Source of the DNA: Volvariella volvacea V23
Lineage: Eukaryota; Basidiomycota; Agaricomycetes; Agaricales; Pluteaceae
Assembly: GCA_000349905.1 (NCBI GenBank)
Contig: KB722736.1
Span: 2,988,754 to 3,052,753, forward strand
Direction: 5' to 3'
DNA length: 64,000 nucleotides
Every line of letters starts with the position of its first letter. The first letter of the stretch is position 1. Below the pieces are notes generated by a model. That model worked only from the letters and a program-made list of their open reading frames with translations, was not told the origin of the DNA and ran no database searches. Below are positions 45,275-59,469 of the stretch, piece by piece. The position numbers and the translations under genes are program-made.

Positions 45275-47423
45275 CTACTGCATCATGAGTGCATTGCTGA
45301 GTGATGAAGAACTTGTGGTATAAGGTGCTCGTACTACATGCGATTCTGTGTGTGCTAGTGGTTGTGCTGCATATGGGTGTATCGGTGCTTGCGACTCTGA
45401 CTCAAAGGAATACAACGCCTGCCCCACGCTGTTACTATCCAACGGGTGATGCCGAGTGGTTTGCTCCAATTCACCCTCTGCCGGGGCATCGCTTTCGTTC
45501 CCCAACAACTCAAAACGCTGCCAGTCAAAGCCCGGGGGATCGACCACAAGACCCCCCAACACACTTGGCAGGTCGGGATGCGCCGCCTGCGCTGAATACA
45601 ACCACCTTCGGCTAATCATCCATTGAGCTACTCCCTTTGGCGGAAGGTGAAACCCGTCCTTCGGCGGCCCAACACAGCGCTCCATCTTCCCTGACCCTCT
45701 CTTCGGCTTACCACTTTTGCTTGCCTTTTCCTCGCTATCAAGGATGCAATAAAACCGCATTAATCTTGTGCTTCGCCACAGATAACCTCTTGTTCGTAGC
45801 AATCCGGAGCTGTGTGAAGCGGAGGGGATGTACTCCGGATCGGACTCTTCGGAAGACATGCAATCAACTTGCAATGCGCCATCGAAGATAACATGCTCGA
45901 AGGCTTGTATCTTCAGGCGTGCTTCAGCGCGGTTGCTGAGTTTCTAAACCAATTGTCAACAACATTTGTCCGCATAGATGATTTAGTGGCCACCTACTAA
46001 TTTTCGCCGTGCTATGTGCCTTGACTTGCGAGCTTTAAGCTGTTCTCGGTCCTTGACCCTACTGGCCGTTACATCGTCCACCTGGGCCTTGAATTTCTGC
46101 CGAAAATGAGTGAACGATTGTTCAAACGTCGTCTCCAGGTTTTTCTTGTTAAAATCCCGTTTAGGGACTTGGGGATACATGCTACGATTGGCCTTGAGAT
46201 CGTCGAGAATGCGTGTCTTCATTCGGGCGTTGTGAACTGATTGCCGAGTCGTCTTATCCCATACAAAACGCACAGGATCATCAGCAGCTAATGGTTCACC
46301 TTCAACGTGACTGGGAGGTAGCTTGTCATTACTGTGCACCTGCATAAGGTGCAAGATGTGCTTGCGCATCGCGTGCTATACGACATGTCTTTAAGTACAT
46401 GGAAGCCGATGTCGGAGGTGACTTACATGAACTGTGAAGCAACGTTTGTCGTGGTGTGATATGCGCTTAACTGGTCGACAGGTAGACGAGGTCTCGGAGA
46501 TGTCGCTATCGTCACCATTGCTGCTAGGTGATGATAGTTTGGAGTGAGGATAGCTCTGGCGTTTGTGTAAGCGGTTTACCGCGTCCTGAGCCACAGAAGC
46601 ATTGGCTAGAGGATCGAGTTGAGGAGATTGAGTGGGGGTGTTTGTTAAAATGGGTGGTGGGTTCATTCCCAGAAAGGCTGCATGGGTTTGGTGATTTCGG
46701 TGGTGAAGAAATTGGGAATTCCGTGAGCTATAGGTGCTCTGTGGACTGTCGTAGAACGATGAGCCGTTGGGATAAGAGGGGGTAGAAGATCCTTGTACGA
46801 ATGAAGGTGCAGGGTGGGGGGGCGCCAGAGTAGATGCAGTAGGAGATGCCTGCCCTAGGGTTTCCCGGTATATAGGCACACTATACTCAGTAGCATGTGT
46901 ATAGCGTGACGCATCCATGGTCTGGCCTGAAGAGATTATAGCTTTGAGAGATGAGAGTTCCTGTTCCAAGTCTACCACACGCCGTTCTAAGTCAGCGCGA
47001 CAGGCAAGGTGCTTGGCTTCCTGCTCTTGCTCCCATTTTATCCGTCTACTCCTTTCATTTTCCTGCTCTTCTCTAATCGTGGCCATAAGGCGATACAATT
47101 CCTGCACGCGTTCGGGCAATCCTCTGAAGTTGGTGGTGTCATCAGAGATAGGGCTGGAGAACACGGTCATGGCATGCAGGTATATGGTGAGGTGACGAGG
47201 ATACGTACGCTTCGGGTGGTGGGGGAGGGAGCGATACTTGAGGTTGTTCGACCATAGCAATTTCGAGTTCGCTACGATGGGTGACATAGATGTGGGGCTG
47301 CTGGTACGATGGTTGTGGGTGCGGCACTGCAATAGAGTGGTCGTGGTTGTATTCCGAGATGTTGTGCAGCCTCGGGTGGGTAGCGTGAGGGTCGAGAGCA
47401 CCGAGCAACTCGCTCGTTGACAT
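45275..47423 (-). CDS. Conserved-looking protein of unknown function
   Basis: Exons 47209-47423, 46427-47153, 45998-46375 and 45275-45943; 662 aa. It starts MSTSELLGALDPHATHPRLH. A coiled coil (QELYRLMATIREEQENERSR through RRVVDLEQELSSLKAI) is followed by a disordered region, then a compact half: AMRKHILHLMQVHSND, VRFVWDKTTRQSVHNARMKT, FEQSFTHFRQKFKAQVDD, CMSSEESDPEYI, RGYLWRSTRLMRFYCILDSE and LPPKGVAQWMISRRWLYSAQ. I recall similar proteins in many Agaricomycetes, without a named function; the blocks CMSSEES and ISRRW look family-specific. The repeated Arg/Trp-rich motifs suggest nucleic-acid or protein binding, but this is a guess. All three splices keep frame. It shares 175 bp with RPN11. 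Confidence 0.72.
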
Positions 47424-47598
47424 TGGCGTACGCGATGGACAAAGGGGTCTGTACCGAAATTGGTGCTGATCAGCTTGACATTTAAGGTAAAGATATATCT
47501 CGACATATACAGGCATAAATAAATCCAAACCCACCAAGGAACGCGTCACCCGCGATACATTGACCTCATTTACCAACCCCTACTATTAGATCGCCACT

Positions 47599-48879
<1,281 letters not shown>

Positions 48880-49436
48880 AGTACTTGCCTATCTATGTCT
48901 GCTGGTGTCAAGTTCAATGCATGTAATCTCTGTTGTAATGTTACTTCCCAGTTTCCCCAACCTCATTCAGGTGCCCAAAGTAGATCAGATCCGGGTGAAC
49001 ACGGCCACAGAGATTGAGGGTTGGTTGGCACTTTGAGAATAGATTGGTGATGCTAGGCTCGGCCTGGACAAAGTTGCACCAAGTACAGCAGGAACAAATG
49101 AATGAGGCGGGTATTGCAGCACATCAGAGACTTCTGTACAGAAACCAGATTCTTTCCACGAAGTACCTAGTGGGCGAGAAAGCGGCGAAACTTTGGCCCA
49201 GTGGCCGAGGCACAGAGGCCTTGCTGGATTTAGGCGTAAACCCGGATTGCTGGATTTATCATTCTGTACTGAAGCCGAACTGAGGGCGCAAATGAGGGTG
49301 GATATCTAATCACAAAGCAACCGTAGTATGAAAATAACCTGTAGGTGCCTTTTGCCCGATTGAGAAGAGTAAATTATGAGAAACCGGCCAGACGCGACAG
49401 GCATCGAAATGTCAAGGTAGTGTATTTAAGTGGCAA
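48880..49436. other. Intergenic region between convergent genes
   Basis: This separates the RPN11 stop from the mitochondrial S18 stop. An 89-codon frame (49014-49283, +; near its end VNPDCWIYHSVLKPN) has no recognised domain and no promoter-like context, and probably is not a gene, though it is the largest open frame here. No RNA gene is seen. Confidence 0.4.
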
Positions 49437-50114
49437 TTAATGATATGTTCTATATCTAGGTGCACTGAGGACTGGAATAATACCCATCATTTTTGCACGT
49501 CTAATAGCCTTGCCAATTCTACGCTGGCTTTTGAATGTAAGCCCCGTCACATTTCGTCCATAGATTTTCCCCATTTCAGATAGATACTCGGCAAGGATGG
49601 CTGGGTTCTGAGCCAAGGTCAATGGGTCAATGTTGAATTGATGAAAAACGTCGGTATAGCGCGCTGTGCGAGAAGGAGGACCAACGGCTGGGCGCCTGAA
49701 TGGAAGCCGTGCTGCCCTCTCCCGAGATTTATATGTGATTTCGTGGGGCCGCATGACCTGGCGCGAACATAGGTTAGCAAAGTGGACGACTTGAACACAA
49801 ATAGTTCCGACGAACAGATTGTGGCCGGAAGTGCTTCCAAGTTTGCGCTGAGTTGCGCTGAGCTTGTCCTGGTGTTGTTAGTATATAGGAAACAATGCGG
49901 GCGACAACGGGAAACACAGACTTTCTGTGGCAGATGTGAAAGAACTGGAGGCACGCGCCACGGATAGCTTGGACGGCTGTTCTCGGAGGGCATCTACTAG
50001 GATTTCCATTCCCTCCATGCCTTCCTGGGGGACATTGTTAGCTCGTGTGGCAAACCTGGCGATGAATGGGAGGACGGGGTTCTGGCGGGTGCATAGGTTG
50101 CGCAGAGCCAACAT
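49437..50114 (-). CDS. RSM18: Mitochondrial ribosomal protein bS18m
   Basis: Small-subunit protein of the mitochondrial ribosome. Exons 49922-50114, 49816-49868 and 49437-49757; 188 aa. The N-terminus MLALRNLCTRQNPVLPFIAR is a typical mitochondrial presequence. The bS18 core is in the last exon: DPLTLAQNPAILAEYLSEMG, then GRNVTGLTFKSQRRIGKAIR and RAKMMGIIPVLS. The middle exon supplies QTWKHFRPQS and joins VMRPHEITYKSRE in frame. The product assembles with the bS6/bS18 platform site. It faces RIM15 across 292 bp. Confidence 0.88.
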
Positions 50115-50406
50115 TTTGGTGTTGGGCAAGGAAGGTGTGACGGAGAATGTGACACGGGCACGAGGGGGATAAGTGGAAAATAATAATAAATGATATTCAT
50201 ATGTGGTCCTCTGGGACTCGATCACTGTTTCTGCATTGGACCTCTTCACATCCAACCTCTGTCGTCTGTCCCGTCTCTGCATCTTCATGTCTTGCTAGTC
50301 GTCCAGCTCACACCCATTCTCCTCCTCCTCCCTCCTCGTTTGTTTTCGTATCTTATTCGCCAATCCATCAGTCTTCCCTCTTCATTATTCCCCTCCCAGC
50401 TCGTCC

Positions 50407-53400
50407 ATGTCCGATCCTGTCCACAACCGTCGACAGCCTCCGAGTCCCCTCGTCTTTGCCCCTGATGCATTCAGCTCCCCAGTCCCTGTTCAGACCCATC
50501 GTCCCTCCAACAGCGGTCACGCCTCACATGCCTCCAGCTCCAATACCGTCTCCATGCCCTTCGTTCGCCGTCATGTCACCCGTCGTCTCAAGGCTGCAAA
50601 GGCAGATTGTGATAAAGAGCTTCAGCGAATCACCAATAATATCACCACTTTTTTTGAGGAGCGTCTGAGAGAGGGTGATCACGAGACTGACCGCGACCAT
50701 CGAGATAGAGAGCGCGACAGAGATTCTCAGCTCAGCGATGCGGAACCGCTGCGAGAGCCATTCGTTTTTCAGCCAGAGTTTGGCACCGCGATACAGACAG
50801 ACGAATCAGGCTCGGATGGTGGCTACGATGCAGAAGTTGACGTCAGGAGCCACAGTCGTCAGCGTGCGTATCCAGACGAAGATCGTCTCGATGAAGTTCG
50901 CTCCCTTACTCATTCATCTTCATCTGGACTTCTTACAGCATCCAATGCTTCGTCCATGAGTCCTGTGTCGCTGCGTCGTCAAAATACCTTGCCTTGGGAC
51001 AAGCCGCTCAACGCCTCAGCGTCGAATGCGGCAATCACACCGAGTCCAGCTTCTTCTACTGTGGTCTTACCGGAGGCTCCTCTCACCCGAAGGCAGTCCA
51101 GTAATGCGCCTCCTACTTCCTGGGCACCGCAGGGTATTTCGTCTCGCCGTCTGTCACGCACTGTACACCTCCCAGCTCGTCCAACACGCTCTGGTCAAAG
51201 TTCTCGTTCAACCTCCCGGTCACGTTCACCACTTCCAGCTTCTTCTGGTCATGGAAGCTTCGCAGACTATGCTCCGAACACTTCTGGCTCTAATCGCCGC
51301 TCTCGCATCTTTATCGACAACCCTGTCGACCCTATAATGACAGCACTTTACGAGATTATTGCTGTGGCTACGGACGTAATCGATATGTCAGTTGCTCAAC
51401 TTACTGCTCAGCCCAAGATATGTGAGGCAATTGTTCAAAGAGTTCAGAACATTGGAAAGGCCTGGGATGAGCATCCAGATTGGCACGGCAGGAATTGGTA
51501 TGTCCAGGTACTCCTTGCCGTTGCAAGCCTTAGCCGAGTGGTTGAGTGGTGGGAAGCAGAGAAACAATTCTGGAATTTTGATGAGAACGACGATGAACAA
51601 GATGAGCCATTGACGTTTGTCACGAAACCTGCTGATGACCCCGATGTAATGTCGCCTAAGCACCAGCAAGATCCTGAGCTAGAAGATTTCAGGCTTAACC
51701 CTCAGGATGATGAAAACAAGCTCCGATTGGCACGGCCCAGCGCTCAACCTCGGAAATCCAGAGACGAACACACGAAAGAACTCTCTGTGGGTGGGTCTCT
51801 ACGAGGACCTGCGGACGCCCATCCCCGTGTCCCATCTGCGAGGCTGATGGAAACCACGGAGTCAGCACGAATATTAGCTACTGAACGGCTCAGGCTTCAG
51901 GCAGAGACCGCCCAAAATCAGAATATAGTTATGGAGCTAAATCTGGATGGTGACCACTTTATCTGGGTCAATCACGCATGGCGTGTGGTGGTTGGGTGAG
52001 TCCCCATCGTTTTGTAGATTGTCTAGACAGTTCTCTCATTCGAGTGCCTGATAGGACCGAGCCTGAAGAGCTTCCTGGGACGAGCATATCAGGTCTGCTG
52101 GCCAGCAGTGACTGGGGCGTCTTCAGGGAGGCTACTAAGCGACTTCAAGAAGATGATTCCCATACAGTTGAAGTCCGTTTCCGGCTGCAAGTTCGACCTG
52201 GTGACGATCGCGAACCCAACTCAATGTACCAGCTCATGGAAGGGAAAGGTATGCTGATGATCGACCGCGAGGACGGACAGCCCTCCCACACTATGTGGGT
52301 AGTCAAGCCTATCGCTCCCCCTCGCCCCGATCATGAAGGTCCAAGTATTGCCTTTGAACCAGATGACATTGGAATCCTTCCAGCAGCTACCGTGGATACG
52401 GCGGTAGCACTTGTTGAGGGACCTGAAGGAGAGCCATCTACCCCGTTTCCTTTTTCGCGACCCATATCCACCGACCCAATTCTCTGCCGTATTTGCGAAG
52501 GTCAGATACCCCAATGGTACTTCGAGAAGCACAGTGAGACCTGTGTTGAAACCCACAGGCTTGAAGCAGAGATTATGGAGTGCAACGAGTCCATTGCTGA
52601 GCTGAGGGCCACAATTCGCGACCTTTCTGCTGCCATGGAACGCAACTCGACTGGAGGGACTGCACCGGAATACAGAGGCATGCCAATATTTACACCATCC
52701 ACCTCGCCTGTAGTTCCATCACCGCTGCAGTTATTCCGGACAAATAGGATGCACAGATACAATGTGAAGAAGATGCAGAAGAGGCTATTGGACCAACTTG
52801 AGGACATTTTGCAGTTGGCCTCCGAAGTGGCTGTTCCGGCCCTAAAGGAAGAAGAAGCCAACGAGCCCATTGAACGCCAACGACTACTATCACCGGGATC
52901 GGAGCGGAAAATCTCTCAGATCCGTAACTGGGCAAAACCCGTCATAGAGGATAATGCACTCAGTCAATTAATTCAGGATGCAGAGCGCGTAATGAGGCAA
53001 AAGATTGACAATGTCGTTCGCATGCAAAATACCATCCGTTATGCTGAGAAGATTTGGCATGAATCTGAGGCGAGGGTTGAAGAGGAATTGGCCAAGGAGG
53101 AAGATTCGGAATTGACTGGGAGTGATACGGATGACGGAACAGCTGAAGAAACGACCGAACAACCAGCCACTGCTACTGGAAGGGCTCATGAAGCGGATGA
53201 TCAGTCAAGCACCACTTCTGAATATGCCTTTACCAGTGATATTGCCGAAATCTCAACCGACCCAACACCTGTTGCTGTAGTCTCATCTCTCTCTACTTCC
53301 GCCCTGCCGGCAGATGTACGACCGCTTCCTATGTCGGTTCCCAACCACACCACGCGCCCATCGATGCATACCCGGTCATCAACTCCCTCGTCCATCTCAT

Positions 53401-56301
53401 CACCGCTTGCCCTCGCTGCACCTATCGTGGCGTCCTCGATAGAGGATACACCACCACCGATGAACCTGGATGATAACACCGCTACAGCTCTTACTATCAA
53501 AACACGGAAGTCAACGTCAAGCATGTTAGAGCCGAAATTCATTGTTACGCCACCCACTTCACCTTTGGTAACTGCGAAAGATAGCCCGAGTCTCAGCCGC
53601 GAACCATCCACCCGACGTGGTCACCGTCGCCATTCCACTGTAAATCCGGTGATGAGTCCTTGTGGCCCTCTTTCCCCGCGACAACCATCGGTAGCCCCCT
53701 TGACACGTACTACGCCCACCTCGATCAAAGATTTTGACATAATAAAGCCAATCAGCAAAGGCGCATTTGGGTCCGTTTTTCTTGCCAAGAAAAAAGCAAC
53801 TGGGGATTATTTCGCGATTAAAGTTCTGAAGAAAGCTGACATGATTGCGAAAAATCAAATCACTAACGTCAAAGCTGAACGAATGATTCTGATGAAGCAA
53901 GCGGAATCGCCTTTTGTGGCTAAATTGTATTTTACATTCCAGAGCAAAGACAATCTCTACCTGGTTATGGAGTACCTCAACGGTGGTGATTGTGCAGCAC
54001 TCATCAAATCCTTGGGATCCCTCCCTGAAGAGTGGGCAAAGAACTACATAGCAGAGGTTGTCCTGGGCCTGGAATACCTCCACCAACGGGGCGTTGTTCA
54101 TCGGTGAGATATCACGTTATCTGATTCAAAAAGTTTTATGACCATCCCTTATAGCGACCTTAAACCAGACAACCTTCTGATTGACCAGCACGGTCACCTT
54201 AAACTCACGGATTTTGGTCTCAGCAGGACGGGCTTACTCGGTCGCCAGACGCGGGAAGCGCAACCAGGTCGCCCACATACACGGTACACATCGCGATCTC
54301 GTCCCCCCTCCATCGATTCCGCTTATCTTGCATCCCCGCTAATCTATCCCGAATCGAGCAATTTAGGAAATTCATACTTCAGTCAGCGAACTACTATTGT
54401 ACCTCGTCAAGGGCAATCGCCTCATCTACTTCCCTCAGACGACGGGAGTGGGAGCGATCTTAGTGGTCCAGACCCTGTGACCGGTCTGCGTAGAGGAAAA
54501 CAGAGTGAAAGTCCTCTGCAGTCCTTTGCAACCGAGTTAACGAATGATCTCCGCTCCCACTCTAACTCAAGTGGTGGGACCCAACCTGGTGAACAAAAGT
54601 TTGTTGGTACTCCAGATTATCTTGCACCAGAGACCATTCTTGGTCTTCGAGGGGATGATGCAGCGGTCGATTGGGTACGTCGATATTTTTTGTCTTTAGA
54701 CTCGCCACTTAATGATGATTAGTGGGCACTTGGTGTCATCACATATGAGTTTTTGTATGGGATACCACCATTCCACGCAGAATCGCCCGAGAAGGTTTTC
54801 GAGAATATACTCTCCGGTCATGTTGAGTGGCATGAAGAATGGGTGGATTTCTCCAAGGAAGCTCTCGACTTCATGCGCGCTTTATTGACACTCGATCCCG
54901 CTAAACGTCTTGGGGCTAATGGCGCTGACGAAGTCAAGGCTCATCCTTGGTTCGTGAATATTGACTGGGAGAAAGTAACAACTTCAGAAGCTGCCTTCAT
55001 CCCTCAAGTCACAGATCCAGAGTCCACTGATTACTTTGATCCTCGAGGTGCCGTTCCGCAGATGTTCCACGACGATGAAGAACAGGTTCAACTACCGAGT
55101 AAATCACGGTCAGAGAGCCCGGTTGTCAATTCAGCACCACCAGCTGCATTACCTGTCGCGATCAATCGCGAGACGGCTGCATCGCAGGGCAGTGATGATT
55201 TCGGCTCCTTCAGCTTTAAAAATCTTCCAGTCCTCAAGCAAGCAAATGACGATGTCATTCGGAAGCTCAAGACAGATCAAATGGCACCACTAGCGCATGC
55301 ACTCTCTGAACCTAGCAGCTCTCATCAACGCAAACGTAGCATCTCACAAAGGCTCAAAAAGCCACCCCACGTGGTCACTAATGTGGATGCTAAGAATACG
55401 CTTGGTAACCCCCCTTCCCCGGCGACGTCAACGTCTTCCATTGCATCCTCCCCCTCCCGTACGAGCTTGCCCCCTCCTACCCCAGGAAGTGCGAGTCTTC
55501 ATGGTCGTAAACCATCTGAGTACGGTGCTGTTGAAAGGTTTAAAATGAGCCACATGGAAGGCAGTGATCGGCGCAATTCAATGCCAAGTCGCCTGCGGAC
55601 AGCTTCTGTCTCTAGCGTGGGCGACGGGTCCGGTTCGGAGAATTGGAACGCAAACACACCACCATCGTCTGTACATTCAATTGACCTTAAAAAAGGTCCA
55701 GATCCGAATGACCGCGCTGTTACCTGTCTGCTTGCGGAGGATAACCCGATTACGGCGAAAATTATTGAAACGTTGCTCATACGCCTGGGTTGTCGATGCG
55801 TGGTTGTTGCAGATGGTTCAGAGGCTATTAGTGTCGCAATGGGGGACATTAGTACGTGATTAGTCGAATCCGTTTTGCTTAACCACCCCTAACTACATGA
55901 TGATTAGAATTTGATTGCATTCTGATGGACTTGCATATGCCAGTTCGTGAGTACCAACCCGTATGGATAGGATACAAGTGGCTGACTTTTGTGCATAGTT
56001 GACGGTGAAGGAGCGGCACGATATATCAAAAGCACTAACAGCAAGAATACGAACACGCCTATTATCGCAGTTAGTGCGTATAGCGGGATAGACCCTATGG
56101 AAACCAACGGACTTTTCGCTGCCTCGCTTTCCAAGCCACTACAGAAAGCAGATCTCCTTGGTGGGTCTGGCTCGCCTAGACGATATGCGCTGATTAATGA
56201 TTATTGTAGCGGTTATGCGACAACTCGGTTTCAAGACTTCCACCGTTCAAGGTGGACCTGGTAGTACTACCAAAGTCACGGCTTCACACGCCATCTCATG
56301 A
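50407..56301 (+). CDS. RIM15: RIM15-like AGC kinase with receiver domain
   Basis: Greatwall-family kinase that integrates nutrient (TORC1/PKA) signals for quiescence entry. Exons 50407-51995, 52055-54103, 54155-54674, 54723-55851, 55908-55946, 55999-56160, 56210-56301; 1859 aa. Order: disordered N-terminus; a PAS-like segment near residues 510-600 (FIWVNHAWRVVVG, split by intron 1); a C2HC finger CRICEGQIPQWYFEKHSETC; coiled coil; kinase domain from about 1087 with ISKGAFGSVFL, AIKVLKK, VVHRDLKPDN and LTDFGLSR. The DFG-to-APE segment carries a long insertion of about 130 residues ending GTPDYLAPE, as in Rim15/Greatwall. AGC tail, then a receiver domain (LLAEDNPI, phosphoacceptor Asp near 1769 in CILMDLHMP, and the Lys in SKPL). 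All key residues are present. Confidence 0.95.
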
Positions 56302-56897
56302 CCTGTTCACGCTCATATCAGCATTCTTGCTTTCTGGCTTAGTTTCATACCCATTGTCGCTTTGCATTCCCATCTCCCTTAGCATATTACTCTCCAGCAC
56401 ATTTCTCATAACTCAATTGCATTTGATTGTAAGCTAGACGTGTTTCGCCATGCCACGGTGCAAGCGCATTGTTGGATGTCGTGGCAGCGTTGCGAGCTAG
56501 TAGGAGTGTGGCTAAGCGGAATGACGGTTGGAAGACCATACGTGATCTATTTAGGGTAACTTGCGCTTCAGCTGTATTAATTGCTGTCCCTTGATTGTCG
56601 GTTTCGGCAAATTGCACAAGGTCTCCGCATTCATCGTGGGCGTTCACCATGCAAAACCCGGACGACCTGTATTGTGCGTACTTTTTCATCTACTAGGGAA
56701 GGGGTATTATGGAGGCCCGAGTAACCAAGGACAGGAAGCAGTGGAATAGTATCCAGTGCACACAGCCGTTGGACTTGGAGCGCCACCTAATACACCCTAT
56801 AAGAGTAGTCCAGCCCATCTAACGATCCTCACCACCCTCAGTTCCTCCGCCATGGGTCAACCCTCAACGCACTGTCGACCACAACGACAGCACAGAC
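56302..56897. other. Intergenic region
   Basis: Between RIM15 and the UIM-protein gene, both on +. A 100-codon frame on - (56387-56689) has an internal Met at 56539 opening MVFQPSFRLATLLLARNAAT, which looks a little like a mitochondrial presequence, but no domain or splice partner is seen and I leave it uncalled. The stretch before 56898 is C-rich leader. Confidence 0.4.
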
Positions 56898-59305
56898 ATG
56901 CATCGAAGACGGATTGGCGCGCATCGTTCATCCACAGCGCCCGTCGGTTCGTTCGTGCCACCGTCCACCTCACCCCAACTACACCCGCGGGCTCTCGTTC
57001 CAGGAATCGCTCCCACCAGTACCGCTAAGCATGATTTCTTTTTCACAAACACACCTTTTCAGCCCCCACCGCCCCCCGTTCCCCCATTGCCGCCCATCCA
57101 ACCAACACAATACCCACAATCATACCCATCCTTCCTAGCTCCTCACCTGATTCCTGCACATCAGCCTACCCCACCACCTCCTGTCCCACCCCCTCCTCTG
57201 TTACATCGTTCTACCATTAGTGGTGTCACCCCAACGCCGCCCATCCCTCCAAAGCCTCATCTAGCTCGGTATACAACGGTACTCCCCGTGGTAGATGCAC
57301 CAAATCCATCGCATATTCCATTAGTTCATACCCAAGAAACTGGTGCCTACCAGCCCGCACAACTGCCTGATGAAGAAGAAGATGCGCTGGCTACAGCATT
57401 GGCGCTATCTCAGTCTGAGGCAGAAGAACAGAAGGCACACTTGAAAGCGTTGAAAGATCAGGAAGAGCAAGACCTAGCGAGGGCTCTGCAAGAGTCACTA
57501 TCTATGCAACCCAATCGATCAGTCGTTTACTCTTCAACCTCTTCCACGACGTCTCACCCCCTTACCGTAACAACCGCATCAACATCTAAAAATGTAGAAT
57601 CCTCCCCGATTGAGCTCCGTCGACACGATACCTGGCGTGCTGCAAACCCACAGAGTTCGAATCAAGTCTTAAACGGAACACAGCAAGGAAGCAACAACAA
57701 AGGTAAAGGCCCAGACAGCGATGATATCAAAGCGGACTTCGCATACTTGTCCTCAAAAACATACCCAGTCCAGGGACGTCCCCCAACCGTTGGCTTGCCC
57801 CAAGTGTCTCTCCAGGATGACGAAGCCTTAGCACGAAGGCTTGCTGCGGAGGATGTAGCGAGCTTTAACTCCAATGAACCAGCTGCACAATCAATACTGG
57901 GGGGACACCTGTCCGATACACCAGTCACATCTTCTCCTGTAAATAATCCCGCGAACTTACCGCTCTATTCACCTCTCAACGTGACCCAAGCGTTGCCCAA
58001 ATCCGACCCCTTGGTTGAACACCCTATCCAGAGTGGCAAGCTAACGCCTAATCCAGATGAGAAATCTCCAAAGGCGCCTCAGATGTTGGCCCCCCCTGCA
58101 TACACTGATTCAGTTTCAATCCCTCCCGGACCACGGCCAATGTCCAGAGTCCCATCAGCTGTCGACCTCAAGGAGAAATCATCATTAATGGTCCAAAATC
58201 CCACTGGATCGGCAAGTTCAGAGGTTCCCTCTGATGTTCTACTCAGCACCTTAGCACCTGATGGAGCACCACCCACCGGATCTTCCAACACGGATTCAAT
58301 GAATGCGCAGGTTGCGCGTCCATCGTTAGCTCATCGCGCGTCATTGTTACCCCTTGGAGAGGTTGATGATGATTCGGTACCCGTTGTACCCACCGCGGTG
58401 AATGTGAATCAGTTCGTTGATCCGGAGCTTCTAATGGGAGTTTGTATGTGCACATGTTCTTTCCTATTTCGAGTCAATATCTGATATCTTTACAGCCATT
58501 GGCTTCGCGCCTCCTACGCTCTCATCCGAAATCGTCCCTATGCAAGGTATCATGCCGAATATCGTCTCGCTGCCTCATGGACGATCTCTTCCCTTGCACC
58601 TCCAAGCACCAGGCTGGCGCCAAATGCTTAAGATGTTGGCAAGGCACAGTGGTTCTAGGCTTGAACCAACTGTTGAGGCCATGGCTCAGAATAGGGGAGC
58701 AGACTTTAAATTACGAACTGTAATCCAATTTGTCAAGGTACGTCATTTGCCTTTGTGGCATACACCGTGGATTCACTCGATCTCTGTAGCCTCATCAACT
58801 CTCGTTACACTGGCGAACCATTTTGTGGCTCACTCTAGATCATGCCATACCACCTGAGCAATCAATTCCGAAGTACACTAATGGCGATCCAAATGTGCTA
58901 CCATACTCTTACACCCTGTCAAGTCTTCCAGCACTTCTTCGAGATGGTTCAGATACATCAATATCCAAAATATTCACTGTTCCAGCTACAAGCGCCGTAC
59001 CTTACCCTGCCTTGCCGATCACCTTCCCCAATCTTGCATTATATTTGCAAGCAGTTTTAGATGAATCTCGGAGGTTTATGAGTGACAGCTCCAGCGGTGT
59101 GCGAAAGTTGGCCAAGATGGTGGATAGTTGTTATCCCGCAGTCAAAGGGGAGTCGGATTTGACGGATGATACCCCAGAGCGTAGTGGTGGTGTTGGAGGC
59201 CTGTTTAAACGTGTCATGGGACGAGGCAATAAACCAAAAAAAGGCAGAGGCAACGACGAGACCTACGATCTAGTCACCCCTTTTGTTCCAGATGAATGGG
59301 GCTAG
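56898..59305 (+). CDS. UIM-containing, proline-rich protein
   Basis: Exons 56898-58443, 58496-58737 and 58790-59305; 767 aa. The N-terminus is extremely Pro-rich (FQPPPPPVPPLPPIQPTQ, TPPPPVPPPP), suited to SH3 or WW binding. Residues about 157-205 hold two ubiquitin-interacting motifs, EEEDALATALALSQSEAEE and EEQDLARALQESL, with the Ala/Ser core of UIMs. The C-terminal 250 residues are folded-looking and conserved in style (GFAPPTLSSEIVPMQGIMPN, LHLQAPGWRQMLKMLARHSG) and end in a basic/acidic tail. Ubiquitinated-cargo sorting or signalling is likely by composition; the C-terminal domain is not recognised. The third exon acceptor is taken at 58789; a nearer-looking TAG at 58838 breaks frame. 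Confidence 0.72.
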
Positions 59306-59469
59306 CTCGAGTTTTTTTGTAATGCCAGTATACCAGTATCATACCATTCTTACAGTAATATTCCCGTGCTGTGTTTCTGTATTGGACAATGTGCCCACCC
59401 TGAATGTATACTTCCCATTTTGGACAACTCTTTTGGTACACACTTTTCCTGAGTGACAACTGGAACACT

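Noticed and set aside
49014..49283. 89-codon + frame after RPN11
   Set aside because: It sits in convergent 3' UTR space and shows no family resemblance.
56387..56689. 100-codon minus frame with a presequence-like MVFQPSFRLATLLLARN
   Set aside because: Too short and without a recognisable mature protein; nothing joins it in frame on either side.
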